DNA from: Acidobacteriaceae bacterium
GTDB taxonomy: Bacteria; Acidobacteriota; Terriglobia; Terriglobales; Acidobacteriaceae
Length of the DNA stretch: 5,421 nt
Assembly: GCA_031296355.1 (NCBI GenBank)
Contig: JARLFX010000209.1
Span: 1 to 5,421, forward strand
Reading direction: 5' to 3'
Every line of letters starts with the position of its first letter. The stretch's first letter is position 1. The translations under genes and the position numbers were made by a program. Below are positions 1-3,882 of this stretch, piece by piece. Below the pieces are notes generated by a model that saw nothing but the letters and a program-made list of their open reading frames with translations, searched no databases and was not told the origin of the DNA.

Positions 1-1
1 C

Positions 2-367
2 GTCTTCAAGGTCTCCAAGGTCGGCACCATTGCCGGCTGCCGCGTGACCGATGGCCTCATCAAGCGCGACTCGCAGGTGCGGGTCATGCGTGCCGGCGTC
101 GAAGTCTACAAGGGCAAGATCGCCTCGCTCAAGCGCTTCAAGGATGATGCGTCAGAAGTCCGCGTCGGTGTCGAGTGCGGTATTGATCTCGGCAACTTCA
201 AGGATGTGCAGGTCGGCGACTTGATTGAAGCCTTCTCGACGGAGAAGATGGCCGCCGAACTCGGCGCCAACGCCGCCGTCGCCGCAGCAGAAGCGAAGGC
301 AGCAGCCGCTGCTGCAGCTGCAGAAGCAGCCGCCGCGGAAGCAGAGAACAAGCCCGCCGAAGCCTAA
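2..367 (+). CDS. infB: Translation initiation factor IF-2, C-terminal end (5' truncated by window)
   Basis: IF-2 is the GTPase that places initiator fMet-tRNA on the ribosome. Only the last 121 residues are visible, and the gene enters from the left edge in frame. The fragment starts VFKVSKVGTIAGCRVTDG and runs through GLIKRDSQVRVMR, VYKGKIASLKRFKDD and GVECGIDLGNFKDVQVGDLIEAF. These are hallmark stretches of IF-2 domain IV (C2), the beta-barrel that binds the formylmethionyl end of the tRNA. The family normally ends soon after this barrel. Here a further 34 residues follow EKMAAEL (bases 263-364), 22 of them alanine and most of the rest Glu or Lys, so probably an extended helix or disordered tail. 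A hairpin terminator lies 21 bases past the TAA. rbfA, a common downstream neighbour, does not follow. Identity is secure; the tail's function is unknown. Confidence 0.96.
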   Translation, partial: VFKVSKVGTIAGCRVTDGLIKRDSQVRVMRAGVEVYKGKIASLKRFKDDASEVRVGVECGIDLGNFKDVQVGDLIEAFSTEKMAAELGANAAVAAAEAKAAAAAAAAEAAAAEAENKPAEA

Positions 368-388
368 ACCCTTCGCCACAACAGAATC

Positions 389-419
389 AAAACGGGGTGC
401 TCATCGAGCACCCCGTTTT
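389..419 (+). terminator. Intrinsic terminator after infB, probably bidirectional
   Basis: A perfect 14-bp inverted repeat has arms at 389-402 and 406-419 around the three-base loop ATC. The core is CGGGGTGCTC paired with GAGCACCCCG, flanked by AAAA on the left and TTTT on the right. It therefore has an A/U tract on both strands and could also stop transcription arriving from the convergent DUF3800 gene, which ends at 588. No long T run follows beyond the four T of the stem. Confidence 0.88.
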
Positions 420-443
420 GCGTGGGGCCGTTCCGTTCATGAG

Positions 444-506
444 GTAGGTGCGGGCTTTAGCCCGCACGGAAGAATCTATCACATCGGAGAGAGGGGCTTC
501 AGCCCC
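444..506. repeat. REP-like double hairpin, copy 1
   Basis: A GTAG tetranucleotide at 444-447 directly precedes a perfect hairpin: GTGCGGGC (448-455), loop TTTA, GCCCGCAC (460-467), then GGAAGAATC. A second hairpin, GGGGC (493-497), loop TTCA, GCCCC (502-506), has GGAG at 486-489 just before it. The first hairpin plus its right flank (448-476) matches 3412-3440 at 26 of 29 positions. Known RAYT-associated REP elements are short hairpins preceded by GTAG or GGAG, so the form fits. Assignment to that class is inference, since no transposase is in the window. Confidence 0.6.
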
Positions 507-524
507 GGACGGGTCACCCTTTAC

Positions 525-560
525 GCCCCAATCATGCCGATGAAGTTGCGTGATTGGGGC
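525..560. repeat. 10-bp inverted repeat near the 3' end of the DUF3800 gene
   Basis: GCCCCAATCA (525-534) and TGATTGGGGC (551-560) are perfect reverse complements around a 16-base loop. An alternative 6-bp stem pairs GTTGCG (545-550) with CGCAAC (565-570), so the two foldings compete. It lies 27 bp downstream of the DUF3800 stop on that gene's strand. It could help terminate or protect that transcript's 3' end, but it lacks a U tract. Confidence 0.45.
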
Positions 561-587
561 CATCCGCAACGGAATCGTACTACTCCG

Positions 588-1448
588 TCATATTCGTGCT
601 CTTTCCTTTAACGCCTCATCCACCGATGCCATGTGTTGATAAGCTACTCCGGCATACGGGCCGTGTTCTTGAATAGGCTTCTCGAAAGCCCCGCTATTCC
701 AGAGCATATCGAGTATTACGGGCAAAGTGTACAGCTTGATTAGTGGTGGCCATTCCAGGCCTTTTAGCAAAGCCTTCAATCCTGTTCGCATAGGTGGAGG
801 ATTTGGTTTCCGCCACGCCTCAAATTCCCGAGTTAGTTCATATGCGAACAGATCAGCAGCTTGGAGTGGAAGGCGTTCGCTGGGCTTGGCAGATATGTAA
901 GTGCCCATCCAACTGGCCCACGGGAACCGCTCTGGAGAGTCTTTGGTAATATGCCAGAGCTGCTGCGCCCTCCCCGCTTCGGTAGCGCCGTATTCCTTCT
1001 GGTAGGCATACACCATTGCCACGGGTTCTATGCTGTCAAATGTCGGCGAATGAATTGGCGAACCACGCATAGATAGGCCCTTAGTCACTTCCTGGAAAGC
1101 CATATAGTAAGGATCCTTGGTGAACGCTTTATGTTCCGGAATCAGTCGTTCGTAGTCTGTCAGATAGACGCCGCAGCCAATCGCGTGTACGCCGCTGTCG
1201 GTAATAGCTGCCACTAGGTGCAGCATAAAAGTATCAAGCCGATCCTGATCCCAGCCGGAATACAGTTGGCCCCTGCCGAAGTTCTTCATATGTAATTCTT
1301 GCCCACCAATGTAATCGTCGATGGCAGATTGCCACTTTTTTTCGAAAGACTCCCACTCGACATCTTCTCCCACGAATCCAGCTAAGGAGACAAATCGACA
1401 GTTAGGGTCTTTCGAATGACCCGACTCGTCTGCATACGCGGTTAGCAT
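588..1448 (-). CDS. DUF3800 domain-containing protein
   Basis: The 286-residue product opens with MLTAYADESGHS, the N-terminal 'DESG' signature of DUF3800 (Asp7, Glu8), followed by the strand-forming FVSLAGFVG and the motif ELHMKNF (51-57). A second conserved block, LPLQAADLFAYE (193-204, with Asp199), is the usual C-terminal signature of the family. Acidic residues at these places suggest an RNase H-like metal site, as has been proposed for DUF3800, but no activity can be read from sequence. Length and both motifs suggest an intact gene. Start choice is supported by GGAGG nine bases upstream. No signal peptide or membrane segment is visible, so it is probably cytoplasmic. DUF3800 genes are often found in accessory DNA, and a sampled line here is about 52% GC against 63-73% in infB, mtgA and ssnA lines. 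It lies downstream of the cis-prenyltransferase gene on the same strand, separated by repeat copy A. Function unknown. Confidence 0.88.
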   Translation of the reverse strand: MLTAYADESGHSKDPNCRFVSLAGFVGEDVEWESFEKKWQSAIDDYIGGQELHMKNFGRGQLYSGWDQDRLDTFMLHLVAAITDSGVHAIGCGVYLTDYERLIPEHKAFTKDPYYMAFQEVTKGLSMRGSPIHSPTFDSIEPVAMVYAYQKEYGATEAGRAQQLWHITKDSPERFPWASWMGTYISAKPSERLPLQAADLFAYELTREFEAWRKPNPPPMRTGLKALLKGLEWPPLIKLYTLPVILDMLWNSGAFEKPIQEHGPYAGVAYQHMASVDEALKERARI

Positions 1449-1457
1449 CTACATCCA

Positions 1458-1462
1458 CCTCC
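1458..1462 (-). promoter_or_regulatory. Shine-Dalgarno of the DUF3800 gene
   Basis: On the minus strand GGAGG (within GGAGGTGG) lies 9 bases before the ATG at 1446-1448. Another ATG (1452-1454), nearer the Shine-Dalgarno, is followed at once by TAG (1449-1451), making a one-codon start-stop unit directly abutting the true start. Confidence 0.75.
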
Positions 1463-1511
1463 GGGGCTAATTCGGGGACAGCGTACATAACACCAGGCCA
1501 CCGACCCCGAC

Positions 1512-1650
1512 CATCGCCCTTCAGCTGCCGCGATGAGATCGTGGGGATATGGTCCATCGTCGCGATGGTCAATTCCGCTCAGGCCTCAGGAAGCCACGGG
1601 TCTATAAACGGAGTAGCCCTCAGCGCCGCTACCCAGGCCGTACCGTATCA
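1512..1650. repeat. ~140-bp direct repeat, copy A
   Basis: This segment aligns with 2528-2665 in the same orientation: 120 of 138 aligned bases match, with one single-base gap. The longest identical runs are 1549-1575 (27 nt) and 1614-1636 (23 nt). The first run contains the hairpin CCATCG-TCG-CGATGG (1554-1568). Weaker similarity may extend down to about 1487, where both copies have CTGGTGT on the minus strand. The copy begins 17 bp after the cis-prenyltransferase stop and ends 63 bp before the DUF3800 start, filling the gap between the two minus-strand genes. The conserved blocks plus a hairpin suggest a dispersed non-coding repeat, not a gene remnant. Confidence 0.85.
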
Positions 1651-1667
1651 TCCATTCTGCAACGCTA

Positions 1668-2282
1668 TTACCCGCCGAGTGTCGGGTCCTGTTTTTTAAA
1701 CCAGGCGAGTGCGTTCTCAAAATGCTGTAGATCGAAATCCGGCCAATATTCATCTCGGACATAAAAATCCGCATAAATCGACTGTACCGGAAGGAAACCG
1801 CTTAATCGGCGTCTTCCTCCCCAGCGTACGATCAAATCCAGACGCGAAACATCACCTGAACGCAGGCCGCCGTTCTTAAGACCGGCCAGATCCCATTCCC
1901 AGCCATAGTTGACCAGTAGATTCACCTTCATTCCCACACCCTGGCGATGCCGGAATTCGTTTAACGCCTTGGGGAATTGCGTCGAGGTTTCATCGCCGAC
2001 GACAAGCAGAGCCGCTCCACGGCGTGCAATCTCAAAAGCAAATGCAACGCTGGCCTTGTTGAATGCCTGTTTCTGAATGGAAGGCCGCTTAGTGTTGTCC
2101 TGAGTAAAGCAATAGATGGAAGCTTCCTTGATCCCGCATTCTTTACATTTCTCGAACAGCAGCAACCCCGGGTTGATCCCCTGAGCATATCCTGCTTCTT
2201 TTGGCAGGCCATGATCCACGGCCCAGCGTCGATTTCCATCGGGAATGAAGCCGATGTGACGCGGGATATTATTTTTCGCCAT
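1668..2282 (-). CDS. Short, diverged cis-prenyltransferase (UppS/isoprenyl transferase family)
   Basis: The family condenses isopentenyl diphosphate units in cis; UppS makes the undecaprenyl carrier for cell-wall synthesis. The 204-residue product has the signature HIGFIPDGNRRWA (9-21, with Asp15, Asn17 and Arg19), IYCFTQDNTKRP (56-67), NYGWEWDL (125-132), DLIVRWGGRRRLSGF (149-163) and YADFYVRDEYWPDF (170-183). By my recollection of E. coli UppS (about 253 residues), Asp26, Arg77, Arg194, Arg200 and Ser202 are kept (here 15, 66, 153, 159, 161). His43 is Tyr32, Ser71 is Thr60, Glu81 is Gln70, Glu198 is Arg157 and the metal ligand Glu213 is Asp172. About 30 residues are missing between NYG and the RxGG block. 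It may be a variant of altered product length or substrate, or impaired. GAGGAA eight bases before the ATG supports the start. It lies inside a segment bounded by two direct repeats, and a sampled line is 50% GC. Probably not the housekeeping uppS. Confidence 0.85.
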   Translation of the reverse strand: MAKNNIPRHIGFIPDGNRRWAVDHGLPKEAGYAQGINPGLLLFEKCKECGIKEASIYCFTQDNTKRPSIQKQAFNKASVAFAFEIARRGAALLVVGDETSTQFPKALNEFRHRQGVGMKVNLLVNYGWEWDLAGLKNGGLRSGDVSRLDLIVRWGGRRRLSGFLPVQSIYADFYVRDEYWPDFDLQHFENALAWFKKQDPTLGG

Positions 2283-2290
2283 CGCACAGG

Positions 2291-2296
2291 TTCCTC
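2291..2296 (-). promoter_or_regulatory. Shine-Dalgarno of the cis-prenyltransferase gene
   Basis: GAGGAA on the minus strand lies 8 bases upstream of the ATG at 2280-2282. It fixes the start one residue before the conserved N-terminal block. Confidence 0.65.
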
Positions 2297-2305
2297 AACC
2301 AAGCT

Positions 2306-2515
2306 TTACTTCCATCGATCTGTTAACCATTGCGAGTACATGCAACGATAGCAACAACGCAGTGCGCTGGGCAAGCTGTTCTGGCCCACTTCAGCCGTTT
2401 GATATGGCTCATCTCCTTCTTCCACCGCGCCACCTTCTGACTGACACAGCAACCGCTTCATGGACACAATCGCATGCTCCTCGAAGTTCCCCTGGTAGGG
2501 CATGATCGAATACAC
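2306..2515 (-). CDS. Doubtful small ORF upstream of the cis-prenyltransferase
   Basis: A 69-residue reading frame starts at GTG (2513-2515) and ends 23 bases before the cis-prenyltransferase start. A GGAG lies nine bases before the GTG, but it falls at the edge of repeat copy B and may be chance. An internal ATG (2501-2503) starts MPYQGNFEEHAIVSMKRLL. The C-terminal half has a Cys pair in RCCYRC. I recognise no family, no signal peptide and no membrane helix. Position and strand would suit a small leader gene of a two-gene unit. Equally, this could be the untranslated leader of the prenyltransferase gene or a decayed fragment. Not assigned a function. Confidence 0.25.
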   Translation of the reverse strand: MYSIMPYQGNFEEHAIVSMKRLLCQSEGGAVEEGDEPYQTAEVGQNSLPSALRCCYRCMYSQWLTDRWK

Positions 2516-2527
2516 CAGCCGGCACTC

Positions 2528-2665
2528 CAGCGCCCTTTAGCCGACGCGATGAGATTGTGGGGACATGGTCCATCGTCGCGATGGTCAATTCTGCTCAGTT
2601 CTTAGAAAGCCTCGGGACTATAAATGCAATAGCCCTCAGCGCCGCTACCCAGCCATACCGCATCA
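2528..2665. repeat. ~140-bp direct repeat, copy B
   Basis: Partner of 1512-1650, in the same orientation and offset by 1016 bp. It carries the same CCATCG-TCG-CGATGG hairpin (2570-2584) and the same invariant block around AGCCCTCAGCGCCGCTACCC (2631-2650). It lies in the divergent gap between the minus-strand small ORF/prenyltransferase and the plus-strand ferritin-like gene, ending 45 bp before the latter's ATG. It could thus carry or displace promoter sequence for either side; no promoter is evident by eye. Confidence 0.85.
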
Positions 2666-2699
2666 ACGTGCATCCGGTAGAGGAGCGCGTATGAGGTAG

Positions 2700-2704
2700 A
2701 GGAG
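2700..2704 (+). promoter_or_regulatory. Shine-Dalgarno of the ferritin-like gene
   Basis: AGGAG (within GAGGAGAA) lies 6 bases before the ATG at 2711-2713. Two closer-by or upstream ATGs (2691 and 2706) are in other frames; the one at 2691 meets TAG after one codon. Confidence 0.65.
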
Positions 2705-2710
2705 AATGAT

Positions 2711-3034
2711 ATGCCACAGTTTGGGTCACCTTTTTCAGAGTTGGCGAACAGCAGAAAACTCACAGACGAGGAACTCATTCGAGCGATTCGGTTCATGGTC
2801 GCCGCGGAGTACGAAGCGACGCAGATGTATGTGCAGCTGGCTGAGTCGACCAGCAACAAACTCGCCAAGGCAGTCCTCAAGGACATAGCGGACGAGGAAC
2901 TTGTACACGCAGGTGAGTTTCTGAAGCTGCTGTACGAGCTTGCTCCCAATGAAAAAACGCTCTATGCCAAGGGTGCGAATGAAGTGGAAGCAATTGGGAA
3001 AGCACAACTGCATCACGCAAAGCCGGCAGCGTAG
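2711..3034 (+). CDS. Small ferritin-like protein of the encapsulated-ferritin/rubrerythrin type
   Basis: The 107-residue product is one half-ferritin: two predicted long helices, about 19-46 and 49-77, and a short tail. Helix 1 reads ELIRAIRFMVAAEYEATQMY (21-40); helix 2 has DIADEELVHAGEFLKLL (58-74). Glu33, Tyr40, Glu63 and His66 have the same spacing as the iron ligands I recall for Rhodospirillum rubrum EncFtn (Glu32, Tyr39, Glu62, His65). The sequence also resembles the ferritin-like N-terminal domain fused to the Pyrococcus furiosus encapsulin (EELM...AIIAELDAINLYEQMA...EEKAHVGEF). Such proteins dimerise to build a di-iron ferroxidase centre and oxidise Fe(II). The tail ends HHAKPAA with no obvious encapsulin-targeting peptide, and no encapsulin gene follows within the window. 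The alternative is a rubrerythrin-like oxidative-stress protein. The fold assignment is strong; encapsulation is unproven. Confidence 0.85.
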   Translation: MPQFGSPFSELANSRKLTDEELIRAIRFMVAAEYEATQMYVQLAESTSNKLAKAVLKDIADEELVHAGEFLKLLYELAPNEKTLYAKGANEVEAIGKAQLHHAKPAA

Positions 3035-3073
3035 GTCGTGCGGCCCATACCTTCCATCCAGGCATAGATCGGG

Positions 3074-3110
3074 TGCCCCATTCATCGCGCACTTTGCGAT
3101 GAGTGGGGCA
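3074..3110. repeat. 15-bp hairpin element downstream of the ferritin-like gene
   Basis: TGCCCCATTCATCGC (3074-3088) pairs with GCGATGAGTGGGGCA (3096-3110) around the 7-base loop GCACTTT; one of the 15 pairs is G-T. It starts 40 bp after the ferritin-like stop, so it could end or protect that transcript, but no T run follows. I recall similar hairpins repeated between genes in Acidobacteriaceae genomes, which favours a dispersed repeat. Confidence 0.6.
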
Positions 3111-3175
3111 TCGTCGCGCAAACCGGGATCCCCGGCGAACGGCATTTTGTTCGCTGGGGTGGAGCAGCGGCGACG
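3109..3175. repeat. Nested hairpin element starting with CATCGTCGCG
   Basis: An inner stem pairs CCCCGGCGAAC (3130-3140) with GTTCGCTGGGG (3149-3159), with one G-T pair and an 8-base loop. An outer 6-bp stem pairs CGTCGC (3112-3117) with GCGACG (3170-3175). It directly abuts the preceding hairpin. Its first ten bases are the 10-mer shared with both copies of the long repeat and with 3281-3290. Confidence 0.5.
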
Positions 3176-3215
3176 CCCCCGCCCATCTTCATCCATGCCT
3201 GATCCCTATAAAATT

Positions 3216-3300
3216 TGTCATCCTGAGCGGAGCCACTCGCAGCTTTATCGCGAGTGGCGCAGTCGAAGGACCTGCTGTTCCATCGTCGCGCAGCGGCGAC
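3216..3300. repeat. 'TGTCATCCTGAGCG' intergenic repeat element with hairpins
   Basis: GTCATCCTGAGCGG begins at 3217. It is followed by a perfect 9-bp stem, GCCACTCGC (3232-3240) with GCGAGTGGC (3250-3258), then CGAAGGACCTGC. Next come CATCGTCGCG (3281-3290) and a short GTCGC/GCGAC stem. The opening matches a very common bacterial intergenic repeat (GTCATCCTGAGCGAAGCGAAGGA and relatives); here the hairpin arms appear inserted between its halves. Identification rests on recall, not a search. Confidence 0.5.
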
Positions 3301-3321
3301 CGCCTTTGTCTTTTTCTTTGT

Positions 3322-3380
3322 TTGTCATTCCGAAGCGAAGCGCGCGGAATCTGCTTCTTGCCTTTGCCTCTGCCTTTGCA
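3322..3380. repeat. Second 'TGTCATTCCGAAGCG' element with TGCCTT tandem tract
   Basis: TGTCATTCCGAAGCG resembles the element about 107 bp upstream. A 6-bp stem pairs ATTCCG with CGGAAT across the GAAGCG run. It ends in three tandem TGCCTT/TGCCTC units (3359-3376) followed by TGCAGG. The hexamer tract may vary in copy number between strains. Confidence 0.45.
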
Positions 3381-3388
3381 GGATTAAG

Positions 3389-3456
3389 CCCCCGGTTTCA
3401 ACCGAGGGGGAGTGCGGACTTTAGTCCGCACGGAAAAATCCGCGCCGTCAGGCGCG
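3389..3456. repeat. REP-like hairpin group, copy 2
   Basis: Three hairpins stand in a row. The first is CCCC-CGGT (3389-3396), loop TTCA, ACCG-A-GGGG (3401-3409) with one bulged A. The second is GTGCGGAC (3412-3419), loop TTTA, GTCCGCAC (3424-3431), preceded by GGAG (3409-3412). The third is CGCGCC (3441-3446), loop GTCA, GGCGCG (3451-3456). The middle hairpin and its right flank match 448-476 at 26 of 29 positions. Of the three differences, two are a paired G-C to A-T change that keeps the stem intact. Confidence 0.6.
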
Positions 3457-3836
3457 CACCCTGCTGCCGCAGGCCAAAGCGGAGCCGCAGGCGCAGTGAG
3501 CCTTTCTCCCCACACCACCCATACCGCCAGAGACGCTTCTGCCCACGGACGCCAATGGACCGCAATGGACGCACACACCATCCATGCAACTACCGTGCGT
3601 CATCCATAAGCTGTCCACAAAACGTCCATGAAAAAATACAAAAAACAAACTTTCTCTGGATACTTTGGCGTAGTTTCCATCCAAAATCGCTACAATTAAT
3701 ACAGGGAGTAAATTCCATCCGCACCCGGCCACTCCTCTAACCCTTTGCGAATGAAATATTTACCATTAAGTATCCTGTTTCCAAATATTTAGCCGCAATC
3801 GCATAGGCTAAGTACCTGCAAACAAGATATTTAGCA
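3457..3836. other. Gene-free leader region upstream of mtgA
   Basis: I see no supported gene here. The first third is GC-rich, with a small CCTGC/GCAGG hairpin (3460-3473). From 3551 there is an imperfect 10-bp tandem pair, both units ending CAATGGAC, then several TCCAT/GTCCA motifs in the other orientation up to 3629. From about 3630 the DNA turns AT-rich. TTCCATCC occurs at 3675-3682 and 3713-3720. AAATATTTA occurs at 3754-3762 and 3783-3791, with a related GATATTTA at 3826-3833. TACAAT (3691-3696) resembles a -10 box, but no -35 box stands at the right distance. An mtgA promoter is likely in this tract, but I cannot place it. Confidence 0.45.
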
Positions 3837-3872
3837 TTTCAGGTGGGGGAGGGGGTACCCCTCTCACTGAAA
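3837..3872 (+). promoter_or_regulatory. Imperfect hairpin in the mtgA leader, centred on GGGGTACCCC
   Basis: The outer stem TTTCAG (3837-3842) pairs with CTGAAA (3867-3872). Inside, TG/CA and a G-rich arm (GGGGGAGGGGG) pair with the C-rich arm (CCCCTCTC), with bulged Gs and two G-T pairs, closing on a GTA loop. The centre GGGGTACCCC is a perfect palindrome. It ends 10 bases before the mtgA ATG and reaches into the only weak ribosome-binding candidate, GAAAG (3869-3873). It could hinder translation initiation or be an operator; both are inference. Confidence 0.45.
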
Positions 3873-3882
3873 GATAACGACC

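Noticed and set aside
1586..1650. Similar peptides (LGSGAEGY...) in both long repeat copies on the minus strand, suggesting a shared coding tail
   Set aside because: Many differences between the copies change residues, upstream frames are unrelated, and in copy A the frame runs through the prenyltransferase gene in another phase. It is better explained as DNA-level repeat similarity.
588..2282. DUF3800 and cis-prenyltransferase as one functional two-gene operon
   Set aside because: They share a strand, but 219 bp and a repeat copy separate them, the DUF3800 gene has its own strong Shine-Dalgarno, and I know of no functional link between the families.
1487..2700. Integron-style cassette with attC sites
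   Set aside because: The repeats match an upper attC length and the minus-strand gene order is suggestive, but I found no GTTRRRY/RYYYAAC core pair at their ends and no integrase in the window.
2735..3196. 153-residue minus-strand frame opposite the ferritin-like gene
   Set aside because: Antisense to a gene with intact iron-ligand motifs, and it runs on into a repeat hairpin.
3060..3456. CRISPR array
   Set aside because: Hairpin elements here differ in sequence and spacing; there are no regular identical repeats with uniform spacers.
3665..3696. Sigma70-like promoter TTGGCG / TACAAT before mtgA
   Set aside because: The spacing is 20 bp and the -35 match is poor, so only the -10-like box was mentioned and no promoter was called.
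2940..3740. 266-residue plus-strand open frame running from inside the ferritin-like gene through the repeat region
   Set aside because: It begins out of frame inside a well-supported gene and its product is low-complexity Arg/Ser/Pro-rich sequence crossing at least five hairpin elements, with no domain or Shine-Dalgarno.
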